From Acinetobacter terrae (lineage in GTDB: Bacteria > Pseudomonadota > Gammaproteobacteria > Pseudomonadales > Moraxellaceae), in assembly GCF_013004375.1 (NCBI RefSeq), contig NZ_JABERI010000026.1, forward strand, positions 122,375 to 186,374: a stretch of DNA of 64,000 nucleotides, given 5' to 3'. The notes beneath the pieces are model-generated. The model saw nothing but the letters and a program-made list of their open reading frames with translations, was not told where the DNA came from and made no database searches. Shown here piece by piece: positions 26,658 through 36,656 of the stretch. The translations under genes and the position numbers were made by a program. Numbering within the stretch: the stretch's first letter is position 1; each line of letters starts with the position of its first letter.

Positions 26658-27230
26658 ATGTCGATTCAACGCTGTGGTTGGTGCTCGAATGATCCTCTTT
26701 ACATCGCTTATCATGATCATGAGTGGGGCAAAGCCATTCATGATGAAGCTCATTTATTTGAAATGCTGTGTCTGGAAGGACAACAAGCGGGTTTGTCCTG
26801 GATTACCGTACTAAGAAAACGCGAAAGCTATCGTCAGCATTTCTTTCAATATGCCATTGCGGATATTGCCCAATTTAGTGATGCTGATCTTGAAGATAAA
26901 CTCCAAGATGCTGGATTGATTCGGCACATTGGCAAGCTCAAGGCCATTCGTGACAATGCCATAGCTTGGCAACATTTAACTCAAGAATTACAACAACAGC
27001 AGATCAATGTCAGCGACTGGTTATGGAGTTTTGTTGCAGATCAAACCCTACACAATGATGTTCCAGATTATCGTCAGGCACCCGCCCAAATAGAAATCAG
27101 TGTTGCCCTTTCCAAAGCTTTAAAAAAGAAAGGCTTTAAATTCGTCGGACCGACCACCTGTTATGCCTTTATGCAGGCTGTCGGTATGGTCGATGATCAT
27201 GAAAATCACTGCTCTTTTAAATCATTTTAA
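26658..27230 (+). CDS. tag: DNA-3-methyladenine glycosylase I
   Basis: This 190-residue repair enzyme excises 3-methyladenine. The N-terminal RCGWCSNDPLYIAYHDHEWG contains the first Cys and His of the zinc snap (about 5-18), and the distal ligands are in the C-terminal YAFMQAVGMVDDHENHCSF. The central CLEGQQAGLSWITVLRKRESY holds the base-binding Glu and Trp. Length and motifs fit the Tag family. AGGAGCATCAAAA provides the ribosome-binding site. It is last or penultimate in a plus-strand run that ends with the dehydrogenase gene. Confidence 0.95.
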   Translation: MSIQRCGWCSNDPLYIAYHDHEWGKAIHDEAHLFEMLCLEGQQAGLSWITVLRKRESYRQHFFQYAIADIAQFSDADLEDKLQDAGLIRHIGKLKAIRDNAIAWQHLTQELQQQQINVSDWLWSFVADQTLHNDVPDYRQAPAQIEISVALSKALKKKGFKFVGPTTCYAFMQAVGMVDDHENHCSFKSF

Positions 27231-27260
27231 AGCACAACAAGATAATAAAAGGATTCACCC

Positions 27261-28283
27261 ATGAGTGACAACATCATCAATGCTTATGCAGCCATGCAGG
27301 CTGGTGCAGAACTTGAACCCTATCAATTTGATGCTGGAGAATTACAAGCTCATCAAGTTGAAGTCAAAGTTGAATATTGCGGTTTATGCCATTCTGATAT
27401 TTCAGTGATCAATAATGACTGGAAATCTTCGGTTTATCCTGTAGTTGCAGGGCATGAAATTATTGGCACCATTACCCAGTTGGGTTCAGAAGCCAAAGGC
27501 TTGAAAGTGGGTCAACGCGTGGGCATCGGCTGGACAGCAGAAAGTTGTCAGCACTGTGACCCTTGTGTATCCGGTCAACAAGTCATGTGTACTGGTGGAC
27601 AAACCGCGACCATTGTTGGACATGCCGGTGGTTTTGCCGACAAGGTTCGTGCCGGTTGGCAATGGATCATCCCGCTGCCTGAAGATTTAGATCCTGAAAG
27701 TGCCGGTCCACTGCTCTGTGGTGGGATTACCGTATTTGATCCTATTCTTAAACACCAGATTCAAGCCATTCATCATGTTGGAGTGATTGGGATTGGCGGT
27801 TTGGGTCATATGGCAATTAAACTGCTGAAAGCCTGGGGCTGTGAAATTACTGCATTCACATCAAATTTAGACAAGAGCGAAGAACTGAAAGCCATGGGTG
27901 CAGACCATGTGGTAAATAGTCGCGATACAGCCGCATTAAAAGATCAACGCGGAAAATTTGATTTATTACTCTGCACGGTGAATGTCACTTTAGATTGGCC
28001 TGCTTACTTAAACAGTCTGGCACCGCATGGCACACTCCATATGTTGGGCCTAGTTTTGGAGCCAATGCAAATTCCAGCTGGCATGCTGATTGGCGGTGCA
28101 AAATCAGTCACAGGTTCGCCTACCGGCTCCCCTGCTGCACTCCGTCAACTCCTCAAGTTTGCAGCGCGTAAAAATATTGCGCCACAAATTGAAGTTTTCC
28201 CAATGTCGCAGCTCAATGAAGCGATTGAACATCTACATTCAGGAAACGCACGTTACCGGATTGTGTTAAAAGCTGATTTTTAA
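27261..28283 (+). CDS. Zinc-dependent alcohol dehydrogenase (cinnamyl-alcohol/YahK type)
   Basis: This 340-residue medium-chain dehydrogenase would oxidise or reduce alcohols and aldehydes with NAD(P). Catalytic zinc ligands are Cys in [11 protein letters not shown] (about 39), the His of VAGHEIIG, and a downstream Cys in GPLLCGGIT (about 152). The structural zinc uses [15 protein letters not shown] (about 92-106). The Rossmann motif is [15 protein letters not shown] (about 175). AAGGATTCACCC precedes the ATG. A LysR regulator gene converges from the other side beyond a shared terminator. The substrate is not predictable. Confidence 0.93.
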   Translation: MSDNIINAYAAMQAGAELEPYQFDAGELQAHQVEVKVEYCGLCHSDISVINNDWKSSVYPVVAGHEIIGTITQLGSEAKGLKVGQRVGIGWTAESCQHCDPCVSGQQVMCTGGQTATIVGHAGGFADKVRAGWQWIIPLPEDLDPESAGPLLCGGITVFDPILKHQIQAIHHVGVIGIGGLGHMAIKLLKAWGCEITAFTSNLDKSEELKAMGADHVVNSRDTAALKDQRGKFDLLLCTVNVTLDWPAYLNSLAPHGTLHMLGLVLEPMQIPAGMLIGGAKSVTGSPTGSPAALRQLLKFAARKNIAPQIEVFPMSQLNEAIEHLHSGNARYRIVLKADF

Positions 28284-28313
28284 TTCATTTTCGCTTTAAT
28301 TCACTTGTAACTT

Positions 28314-28351
28314 AATCTGCCAAGCACTGTGAGTGCTTGGCAGATTTTTAT
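28314..28351. terminator. Bidirectional terminator between adh and the LysR gene
   Basis: A long stem AATCTGCCAAGCACT / AGTGCTTGGCAGATT around GTG is flanked by a T run on the plus strand and lies between two convergent genes. Confidence 0.9.
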
Positions 28352-28383
28352 TATTCATTCTTACTGAATTACCTCTTAATATC

Positions 28384-29274
28384 TTATAAATATACAGCAA
28401 GCTTTTGCGCCAAGAAGTCAATAAATAAACGTACGCGTTTGGGTAGATGCTCTTGTCGATAATAAACTGCATGAATTTTTTGATAATGCAGATGAATTTG
28501 ATCTTCAAATAAAGCTTTCAGGCGACCAGTTTGTAAATCATCTTCAATCAAAAACCGTGATAAACAAGTAATCCCGACACCTTGTATAGCCAGCTGCCGT
28601 ACCGTTTCGCCATTGGATGCTTTTATTTTCGGATGAGCTATAAAGTCATCCCCATTAAACTGAATCGGCCAGGTATTTAAATGGGTCGGCTGGCTAAAAC
28701 CCAGTAAAGCATGTTGCGATAAATCTTCTGGAGATTGTGGTACTCCATTTTGTTCCAAGTAGGCAGGACTGGCCACAATATATAAGCGACTGCGACACAA
28801 TAATTTGGCGTGTAAACTTGAATCGTGTAGTTCACCAAAACGGATCGCAACATCGGTTTTATGTTCCAGTAAATCAATCACCTGATCATGATTACTCAGT
28901 TCAATTTCGATATTGGGATATTGCTGCATAAACTCCTGAATTAAAGGTACGATTACATGCAAGACAAAAGGCGTTGCAGAATCGACCCGAATCAGCCCAG
29001 AGGTATCGATATCTGACTTGAGTAAAGCATCTTCTGCTTCGGCTAAATCATTTAAAATTTTACGGGATTTTTCCAGAAAAAGTTGCCCTTCTTGGGTCAA
29101 TTTCAGCTTACGCGTGGTACGTTCCAATAGCGTCACATTCAGTTTATTCTCAAGCCGTTGTAAGGCACGGCTCACACCGGAGGTAGTCTGGCCTAAACGC
29201 TCTGCTGCCATCACAATCGAGCCACTATCCACGATGGTCACAAAAGTGTGTAGTTCTTCGATGGTCGATTTCAT
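28384..29274 (-). CDS. LysR-family transcriptional regulator
   Basis: This 296-residue LTTR has an N-terminal winged helix (ELHTFVTIVDSGSIVMAAER, then TTSGVSRALQRLENKLNVTL, residues 7-56) and a LysR-substrate effector domain (about 90-290, DVAIRFGELHDSSLHAKLL). It resembles the DsdC/AaeR-like group near LTTRs of aldehyde or oxidoreductase genes. The divergent partner, if any, would be to its right, where no intact gene starts until 29644-30300 on the same strand. The target is unknown. Confidence 0.92.
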   Translation of the reverse strand: MKSTIEELHTFVTIVDSGSIVMAAERLGQTTSGVSRALQRLENKLNVTLLERTTRKLKLTQEGQLFLEKSRKILNDLAEAEDALLKSDIDTSGLIRVDSATPFVLHVIVPLIQEFMQQYPNIEIELSNHDQVIDLLEHKTDVAIRFGELHDSSLHAKLLCRSRLYIVASPAYLEQNGVPQSPEDLSQHALLGFSQPTHLNTWPIQFNGDDFIAHPKIKASNGETVRQLAIQGVGITCLSRFLIEDDLQTGRLKALFEDQIHLHYQKIHAVYYRQEHLPKRVRLFIDFLAQKLAVYL

Positions 29275-29605
29275 CTGCCACTCATTTATTGATTTTCAGT
29301 CAATAATATTTTGCAAATTACTGCGTTTTTTAGCAACAATAAAAGCATCAAAATCATGCTTATCTTGAAAACTTAAAGATTGAATTAACCCAGTAATCCA
29401 TCGACTGCATTGGCATTCATTATTTGGAATGCAGTGGCTTTTGTCGTGGTTTCGACAATTCGATACTACAAATACCTGCAATGTTTGTGACTCATGATGC
29501 TCCAGACTGGGTTTCTTCAGTAAATATGGATGCTTATTCAGATGAAACTTGCAGCTGACAAAGCACTGGATGATTATCAGACCTGTTCATAAAATACTGT
29601 GAAGA
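29275..29605. other. Intergenic region, possibly decayed coding DNA
   Basis: This is 331 bases upstream of the LysR gene. Short open stretches exist on both strands (for example HDAPDWVSSVNMDAYSDET in plus-strand frame 29493-29550), but stops break them and I recognise no family. Since LysR genes usually have a divergent target gene, this may be the ruin of one. It also holds the LysR gene promoter. Confidence 0.35.
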
Positions 29606-29632
29606 AAAAAGTCCGCATCATGCGGACTTTTT
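29606..29632. terminator. Terminator after the START-domain gene
   Basis: The near-perfect palindrome AAAAAGTCCGCA / TGCGGACTTTTT with a three-base loop works in both directions and lies 12 bases beyond the stop of the minus-strand START gene. Confidence 0.9.
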
Positions 29633-29643
29633 AATGGTTTGAA

Positions 29644-30300
29644 TTAACGCAAAGCTTCAGGCAAGGCAGGAATACTGGATGGCTTGCCGAGTTCCATCTT
29701 CATTTTTTGCAGCATCTGATACGGTTGCTGCTGTACAAACATATTCACAAAGGTCAAAGGAATAGAGCCTTCGGGATTGGCATAACCATAAGTCGAAACT
29801 TTGATTTTATTATTGGCGAGTTTCTGAAAAGTCCAATCGCCTTCATAATGAGTTAAACGTACATAATCCGGATTTTTGGCATAGCCTTTATCGACGGCTT
29901 TATTTTTAATCGTGATAATGCCTTGGGCATCTTTGATCATTTTACCTTGCACCACCAAATCACGATCTTTCAGCGGAAAAGGAAAATCCAGCACCATATA
30001 CAATAAAAATTCGCCTTTTTTGTCATCCCGCGAAAGGACTTTGATACTGCCCATATACGGCACCCATTTCACCGCATGGTCGACATCTAAAATCAGACTG
30101 ACTGCTTTTTCGAGCGCAGTATCGTAGGTGGTTTCAGCTTTGTATAAAAATACCGGGTTTTGACTATTTTGAAAGGTCCAAACTTTAATATTATTTTTAT
30201 TAATGCTGAGCTTAGCATTATCAACAGGTTTAGCCTGTACTGTAGCCAACATTGCTACAGTACAAGCCATCAATATCACTTTTTTCATTCCGTTGAACAT
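29644..30300 (-). CDS. START/SRPBCC-domain exported protein
   Basis: This 218-residue protein has a signal peptide (MKKVILMACTVAMLATVQA, cleaved before KPVDN). An SRPBCC/START lipid-binding fold fills the rest: YDTALEKAVSLILDVDHAVK, VPYMGSIKVLSRDDKKGEFL, DFPFPLKDRDLVVQGKM and GDWTFQKLANNKIKVSTYG. These match bacterial START proteins related to StAR/PCTP. It is likely periplasmic and binds a hydrophobic ligand. The start may be 30300 or the internal ATG at 30288, which gives the cleaner signal peptide. dapB lies 46 bases upstream on the same strand. Confidence 0.88.
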   Translation of the reverse strand: MFNGMKKVILMACTVAMLATVQAKPVDNAKLSINKNNIKVWTFQNSQNPVFLYKAETTYDTALEKAVSLILDVDHAVKWVPYMGSIKVLSRDDKKGEFLLYMVLDFPFPLKDRDLVVQGKMIKDAQGIITIKNKAVDKGYAKNPDYVRLTHYEGDWTFQKLANNKIKVSTYGYANPEGSIPLTFVNMFVQQQPYQMLQKMKMELGKPSSIPALPEALR

Positions 30301-30346
30301 CTTATTTTAATTTTGTTGTATTGTTATAAATGATTTTGATGATTTT

Positions 30347-31177
<831 letters not shown>

Positions 31178-31273
31178 CTAATGTTGCTTCTAAATTGTTC
31201 TTACTATATCAAAACTCTGTACCGAGACTAAGTTTCAGCCTGAAATTTTTTATTTAAAAAAGAGAAACAGGTC

Positions 31274-31420
31274 ATGGCGAATGCTTATGCCAAAGCACAA
31301 GGAAATGGCTCAGCCCCAGCCGGTTGCTGTATTGAAAGTTCAGCGTTAAAAATAAATGATTTTGCTGCTGATTTTCATCTCCCTGTAAACATCACTGCGC
31401 AGACTACGCGACACGAATGA
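31274..31420 (+). CDS. Possible 48-residue small ORF
   Basis: The ATG at 31274 follows AACAGGTC and opens 48 codons (MANAYAKAQGNGSAPAG, then FAADFHLPVNITAQ) to TGA 31418-31420, just before the next gene. There is no recognised family, signal peptide or strong ribosome-binding site. It could be chance or decayed coding DNA. Confidence 0.2.
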   Translation: MANAYAKAQGNGSAPAGCCIESSALKINDFAADFHLPVNITAQTTRHE

Positions 31421-31448
31421 TCAAAAGATGAATTATAAGGAGATCCGC

Positions 31449-31697
31449 ATGCATTCGAAAAAAATCGCGTTAACCATTTTTATGGCAACCATCGTCAGCA
31501 CAGCGTGGGCAGAACCTGCAATCCAAGCGGGAGATACTTTAGAAAGCTTATCGCAAGTAAAAATAAATATTCGTACCCATAGCGCTACACCGGCTCCAGC
31601 TAAAAATAATCAGGCAGCAACCAAGCAGGAATCGACTGGCGAACTCTCAGCGCAAATGGTAGATGTCGATGCGATTGATCAACCCATCATCAAATAA
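31449..31697 (+). CDS. Small exported protein of unknown function
   Basis: This 82-residue protein starts at ATG 31449, set by a strong AAGGAG six bases upstream; the ATG at 31428 would place that site inside the gene. It has a clear signal peptide (MHSKKIALTIFMATIVSTAWA, cleaved before EPAIQ). The mature 61 residues are polar, with an Ala/Pro/Thr-rich middle (THSATPAPAKNNQAATKQES) and an acidic end (MVDVDAIDQPIIK), so it is likely disordered in the periplasm. I recognise no family. It converges with dnaJ across a strong terminator. Confidence 0.72.
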   Translation: MHSKKIALTIFMATIVSTAWAEPAIQAGDTLESLSQVKINIRTHSATPAPAKNNQAATKQESTGELSAQMVDVDAIDQPIIK

Positions 31698-31713
31698 CTG
31701 ATTAAGCGCGCAT

Positions 31714-31750
31714 AAAAAAGGGGGGAATATTGAATATTCCCCCCTTTTTT
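31714..31750. terminator. Bidirectional terminator between the small exported-protein gene and dnaJ
   Basis: The hairpin AAAAAAGGGGGGAATATT / AATATTCCCCCCTTTTTT is flanked by A and T runs, so it works for both convergent genes. Confidence 0.93.
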
Positions 31751-31766
31751 CAAACTGTGTCTGAAA

Positions 31767-32879
31767 TTAATCAAACAGACCGAAGAACGATTTTTTCTTT
31801 GGAGATGATTTACTGTCCTCACCATCCATCGTTTCTTGCAATTCTTTTAACAACTCACGTTGACGAGCAGTCAAATTCACCGGTGTTTCGATCACGACGC
31901 GGCAGAGTAAATCGCCTTGCATACTGGTACGCACAGGTTTAACCCCTTTACCACGTAAGCGGAACATTTTACCAGTTTGAGTTCCCTCAGGAATTTTCAA
32001 ACTTACACGACCATCGAGGGTTGGAATTTGAATTTCTTTACCCAAAGCTGCATCAGCAATGCTGACAGGCACATCCATATACAAGTCTGCACCATCACGT
32101 TGGAAGATTTCATGTTCACGAACCACAACTTCAACGTATAAATCGCCTGACTGACCATCACGAATTGCTTCGCCTTTGCCAGTTAAACGTACGCGGTCGC
32201 CATTGTCCACGCCCGCAGGAATGGTAACTTCCAGCGTTTGTTGACGATCTGATACACCAGAACCATGACATTTATTACATGGGTTCTTAATGATGGTACC
32301 TTGACCACGACAGGTGCTACAGGTTTGCTGAACAGAGAAGAAACCCTGTTGCATGCGCACTTGACCTGCACCATGACAGGTTTTACAGGTTTCTACATCT
32401 TTAGGATTTTTTGAACCTTTACCATCACACGCATCACAAGGTGCAGGTGCAGTAAACGTAATGGTTTTTTTCACGCCCTTGACTGCTTCTTCAAGGGTCA
32501 ATTCCATGACGTAGCGAAGGTCTGATCCACGACGTGCACGTTGTTGTTGACGACCACCGCCACCAAAAGCGCCACCAAAGATATCGCCAAACTGGCTAAA
32601 GATATCTTCTGCATTGAAACCGCCACCAAAGCCGCCACCGCCGCCCATACCACCTTCAAAGGCATTATGCCCCATACGGTCATACATGCTGCGTTTTTCG
32701 CCGTCGGATAAAATTTCATAAGCTTCAGCAGCTTCTTTAAATTTATCTTCAGCTTCAGGGTTGTCTGGATTGCGGTCCGGATGATATTTCATCGCCAACT
32801 TACGGTAGGCTTTTTTAATTTCATCATCACTAGCGGTTTTAGCGACGCCCAAAACCTCATAATAATCACGTTTAGCCAT
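31767..32879 (-). CDS. dnaJ: Chaperone DnaJ
   Basis: This 370-residue type I Hsp40 co-chaperone of DnaK has the J domain at residues 1-70 with [17 protein letters not shown] (HPD at about 33-35). A Gly/Phe-rich linker follows ([17 protein letters not shown], about 75-120). Four zinc-binding CxxCxGxG repeats come next ([41 protein letters not shown], about 145-215), then the C-terminal substrate and dimerisation domains ([18 protein letters not shown]). No dnaK or grpE lies in the window, so dnaJ is here a single gene. Confidence 0.97.
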   Translation of the reverse strand: MAKRDYYEVLGVAKTASDDEIKKAYRKLAMKYHPDRNPDNPEAEDKFKEAAEAYEILSDGEKRSMYDRMGHNAFEGGMGGGGGFGGGFNAEDIFSQFGDIFGGAFGGGGRQQQRARRGSDLRYVMELTLEEAVKGVKKTITFTAPAPCDACDGKGSKNPKDVETCKTCHGAGQVRMQQGFFSVQQTCSTCRGQGTIIKNPCNKCHGSGVSDRQQTLEVTIPAGVDNGDRVRLTGKGEAIRDGQSGDLYVEVVVREHEIFQRDGADLYMDVPVSIADAALGKEIQIPTLDGRVSLKIPEGTQTGKMFRLRGKGVKPVRTSMQGDLLCRVVIETPVNLTARQRELLKELQETMDGEDSKSSPKKKSFFGLFD

Positions 32880-32986
32880 ATCTGGCGATGCTCCTCACGG
32901 AATTTGATTTAATGCTTAACTGTGGACTGAAATTGGGGGTCAATCCAAATTTTACAAGGGGAATGTTAGGAAAAAATTTAGCCAGA

Positions 32987-33364
32987 TTAGAAAACGGCTT
33001 TATTTTTGAAAAATCGAGAGATACCTTTAAGCCAAGCATTGAGCAAAAACAAAAAGGCGATCATCGTAAATACTACACCAGCAACCGTACAACCGGTTAC
33101 CCAAAGTGCGCTATCCCAATAAAAGAAAATCAGCGGAATAAACCAAAGTGCAGCAAATAACACCAAAATAGAATAAATCACAATATTTCGCATCACCCAA
33201 AGCGCTTGAGCTTCAAGCCACACTTCCACTCCATCCACTTGTGTGACTTTGCGCGCATACCAGTAGGCAAATACACCACTAATCACAGTAAATAAAGCAA
33301 AAAACATGAAGACATAAGAAGTCGCAATGGAACGGCGAAGTCGGCTTAAGTTATCTTGCTTCAT
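32987..33364 (-). CDS. Small integral membrane protein of unknown function
   Basis: This 125-residue protein has about four hydrophobic segments: residues 17-34 (YVFMFFALFTVISGVFAY), 57-75 (NIVIYSILVLFAALWF), 76-82 and 88-110 (GCTVAGVVFTMIAFLFLL). The Arg-rich start (MKQDNLSRLRRSIATS) and polar loops indicate an inner-membrane protein. I do not recognise the family. Upstream, 33454-33472 is an inverted repeat. It lies between dnaJ and the RND permease gene on the same strand, with gaps of 107 and 133 bases. Confidence 0.75.
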   Translation of the reverse strand: MKQDNLSRLRRSIATSYVFMFFALFTVISGVFAYWYARKVTQVDGVEVWLEAQALWVMRNIVIYSILVLFAALWFIPLIFFYWDSALWVTGCTVAGVVFTMIAFLFLLNAWLKGISRFFKNKAVF

Positions 33365-33453
33365 GTGCTTTTTAACCCCATTTACTACACGCTTAGTATT
33401 TTAATATGCAGTAAATTGCTTTATAGAAATGTATACAAATATCCAGTGCTACT

Positions 33454-33472
33454 ATATTGAAATTTTCAATAT
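33454..33472. promoter_or_regulatory. Near-palindrome upstream of the membrane-protein gene
   Basis: ATATTGAAATTTTCAATAT is a 19-base dyad symmetric except at its centre. It lies between the RND permease stop and the 33364 start. It could be an operator or a weak terminator for the efflux operon. Confidence 0.35.
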
Positions 33473-33497
33473 TTCGCACCTGGTTATTGTCAAAAAA

Positions 33498-36400
33498 TTA
33501 TGTGCTTTGCTTATTTTTTTTAACTTTAAAGCATTGTGCATACAATGCAGGTAAAAAGAACAGCGTCAGCAGGGTTGCAACAATCAATCCGCCCATAATG
33601 GCAACCGCCATCGGACCAAAGAAAATACTGCGCGATAAAGGAATCATCGCCAGTACCGCAGCCAATGCCGTCAACACAATCGGACGACAACGGCGCGTGG
33701 TTGCATCAACAATCGCAGACCATGGATCATGTCCCTCTTGAATATCCTGTTCAATCTGATCAATCAAAATTAAAGAATTTCGCATGATCATGCCGGAAAG
33801 TGCAATCGTGCCTAACATCGCCACAAAACCAAAAGGTTTATTGAACAATAACAGGAATAACACCACCCCGATCAAACCCAACGGTGCCGTTAACAAGACA
33901 ATGAACGCACGTGACATGCTCTTGAGCTGAATCATCAATAACGTCATCACCACCGCCAAGAAAAATGGCATACCGGCATTCACCGAGTTTTGTCCGCGTG
34001 CCGACTCTTCCACGGTTCCGCCCACTTCAACCAGATAACCACTTGGCAATTCAGCACGCAGTTTATCCATTTTTTCAGCCAGTTCACCGACCACAGTTGC
34101 CGGCTGTAATTTACTGCGAATATCGGCGCGCACGGTAATAGTCGGTAAACGGTTACGATGCCAAATCAGACCATCTTCAAAGTCATATTCAATTTTTGCA
34201 ATTTGCGCCAGCGGAACGGAACCCCCATTTGCTGTGGGTACTGCCAGACTGGATAAGGCCTCAACATTAATCCGTTCAGCCTGATCACCACGCAGACGAA
34301 TTTCAATCAATTCACGTTTTTCACGATATTGATGAATGGTTGCACCACTAATGGAGCTATTTAAGAAATTGGCTAAATCCAAGCTCGACACCCCCATTTG
34401 GCGGGCACGGTCCTGGTCGATATTTAAATGAATGACTTTGCTTGGCTCGCCCCAGTCCAAATGCACATTGCTGGTATTGGAATTATCACCGATTACAGCA
34501 GCAACTTTATGCGCCCACTGACGGACCAAATGCAAGTCTTCACCTGAAATACGATACTGCAATGGATAGCCAACTGGCGGACCATTTTCTAATAGCGATA
34601 CGCGGGTACGAACATCCGGCAACAATTTACGAATTTCCTGATCTAAAGATTGACGAATTTCATCACGATCATCTAAGGATGAAGCCAAAACCACAAACTG
34701 GGCAAAACTGGCCTGTGGCAATTGCTGATCCAGTGGCAAATAAAAACGGGTTGAACCTGTGCCGACATAGGCCACATAGTTATCAATGCCCTCTTTGGTC
34801 GATAAGAGTTTTTCGACTTTTTTCACCGCATTTTCAGTTGAAGTGAGCGATGCCCCTTCTTCCAGTTTCAAATCCACCAAAATTTCGGCACGGTTGGAGG
34901 GTGGGAAAAACTGTTGCGGCACCAGTTTAAACATCAATACCGACAACACAAAAATCCCCACCGTGGCTGCAATCACCGTTTTACGATAGGTCAGGCAAGT
35001 ATCCACCCAATTTCTAAATTTTTGATAAAATTTGGTCTGGTACGGATCATGATGTTCACCGGCATGATGCTGTATTGGTTGAGGTTCAGGTTGCTTACGC
35101 AAACGTGCCCAAAGACGCTGATACCATGGCGCTTTTTGTGGCAGATTTTCAAAGTCCGGCAGCAGTTTATCGCCCAAATACGGCACAAAAAGAACTGCCG
35201 CAAACCATGACACAATCAGCGCAATGGTTACCACCTGAAAAATGGAACGCGTATATTCACCGGTACTGGATGCTGCGGTTGCAATCGGCAAGAAACCTGC
35301 TGCGGTAATTAAAGTCCCTGTCAGCATGGGGAAAGCGGTGGTCTTCCAGGTAAAGCCCGCAGCCTCAAGCCGGCTATAGCCCTGCTCCATTTTGATCGCC
35401 ATCATCTCGACGGCAATAATGGCATCATCGACCAATAAACCCAGTGCTAAAATAAGTGCACCCAATGAAATTTTATGCAGCCCAACATCGAATAAATTCA
35501 TCCCGGCAAAAGTCATCGCCAATACTAAGGGAATCGAAAATGCCACCACCAGTCCGGTACGGAAGCCGAGTGAGAAGAAGCTAACCAGTAAAACGATAAT
35601 CACCGCTTCAGCCAACACTTTCATGAATTCATTAACGCTGTGTTTCACCGCCACCGGTTGATCGGAAACCTTTTGCAGCTGCATGCCTAAAGGCAAAGAC
35701 TTTTGTAAACGGGAAAACTCGGTTTCGAGGTTTTTACCTAAAGCCAGAATATCTCCACCTTTACGCATCGAGACCGCAATGCCAATCCCGTTTTCACCCA
35801 TAAAGCGCATACGCGGTTGAGCCGGCTCGCTAAAGCCACGATAGACTTCTGCGACATCGCCCAGTTGAATGGTCTTGCCTGCCACCAAGAGTGGTATTTG
35901 TTTTAATTCTTCAACATTTTGCAGCTGACCGCTGACCCGCATCTGAATACGGTCAGTGCCCGTTTCAAAGAACCCGGCACTGGCCACGGTATTTTGTTGT
36001 TGCAGGGCTTGCTGAATAGCCGTGACCGGAATACCGAGTTGAGTTGCTTTGGTATTGGAGAGTTCAATCCAGATTTTCTGGTCTTGCAAGCCCACCAGAT
36101 TGACCTTGCCGACATCTTTCACCCGTTGCAATTGCAGTTGTAAGCGGTCGGCATATTCTTTCAACACCCCATAGTCAAAATCGTTGCCGGTCAGGACATA
36201 AATATTGCCGAAGGTATCGCCAAACTCATCGTTAAAGAACGGCCCTTGTACACCACTGGGTAATTGCTGTTTGATATCCCCAACTTTTTTGCGGACCTGA
36301 TACCACACATCGGGAATTTGACTTGAGCGTAACGAATCTTTAGCCACAAAAGTCACCATCGATTCACCCGGACGTGAAAACGCCATGATGCGTTCATAGT

Positions 36401-36656
36401 TGCCGGTGCTCATCAGTTCTTTTTCAATACGATCGGTGACCTGTAAGGAAACCTCTTCAGCAGTTGCACCCGGCCAATAGGTTTGAATCACCATCACCTT
36501 AAAGGTAAACGGTGGATCTTCACTTTGTGCCAGTTTGGAGTATGAGACGATTCCGACAATGCCTAACAGCAGCATAAAATAAAGGATTAAGCCTTTATTT
36601 TTCAGTGCCCATTCCGACAGGTTATAACGTGATTCAGACTTCATGTCTTGTTTCAT
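33498..36656 (-). CDS. RND-family multidrug efflux permease
   Basis: This 1052-residue inner-membrane proton antiporter is HAE1-like. It has twelve expected membrane segments with two large periplasmic loops. The N-terminal RYNLSEWALKNKGLILYFML has family-typical SEDPPFTFKVMVIQTYWPGA. The proton-relay Asp pair is in LGLLVDDAIIAVEMM (about 405). FATWKTT-like (AGFTWKTTAFPMLTGTLIT) and GFVAMLGTIALSGMIMRNSLILIDQIE are signatures. Length is normal. The start overlaps the adaptor stop by four bases. No outer-membrane factor gene follows, so it must borrow a TolC/AdeK-type channel. Confidence 0.94.
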   Translation of the reverse strand: MKQDMKSESRYNLSEWALKNKGLILYFMLLLGIVGIVSYSKLAQSEDPPFTFKVMVIQTYWPGATAEEVSLQVTDRIEKELMSTGNYERIMAFSRPGESMVTFVAKDSLRSSQIPDVWYQVRKKVGDIKQQLPSGVQGPFFNDEFGDTFGNIYVLTGNDFDYGVLKEYADRLQLQLQRVKDVGKVNLVGLQDQKIWIELSNTKATQLGIPVTAIQQALQQQNTVASAGFFETGTDRIQMRVSGQLQNVEELKQIPLLVAGKTIQLGDVAEVYRGFSEPAQPRMRFMGENGIGIAVSMRKGGDILALGKNLETEFSRLQKSLPLGMQLQKVSDQPVAVKHSVNEFMKVLAEAVIIVLLVSFFSLGFRTGLVVAFSIPLVLAMTFAGMNLFDVGLHKISLGALILALGLLVDDAIIAVEMMAIKMEQGYSRLEAAGFTWKTTAFPMLTGTLITAAGFLPIATAASSTGEYTRSIFQVVTIALIVSWFAAVLFVPYLGDKLLPDFENLPQKAPWYQRLWARLRKQPEPQPIQHHAGEHHDPYQTKFYQKFRNWVDTCLTYRKTVIAATVGIFVLSVLMFKLVPQQFFPPSNRAEILVDLKLEEGASLTSTENAVKKVEKLLSTKEGIDNYVAYVGTGSTRFYLPLDQQLPQASFAQFVVLASSLDDRDEIRQSLDQEIRKLLPDVRTRVSLLENGPPVGYPLQYRISGEDLHLVRQWAHKVAAVIGDNSNTSNVHLDWGEPSKVIHLNIDQDRARQMGVSSLDLANFLNSSISGATIHQYREKRELIEIRLRGDQAERINVEALSSLAVPTANGGSVPLAQIAKIEYDFEDGLIWHRNRLPTITVRADIRSKLQPATVVGELAEKMDKLRAELPSGYLVEVGGTVEESARGQNSVNAGMPFFLAVVMTLLMIQLKSMSRAFIVLLTAPLGLIGVVLFLLLFNKPFGFVAMLGTIALSGMIMRNSLILIDQIEQDIQEGHDPWSAIVDATTRRCRPIVLTALAAVLAMIPLSRSIFFGPMAVAIMGGLIVATLLTLFFLPALYAQCFKVKKNKQST

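Noticed and set aside
29296..29481. 61-codon minus-strand ORF upstream of the LysR gene
   Set aside because: Composition and lack of a start context do not support a gene; noted only as possible debris.
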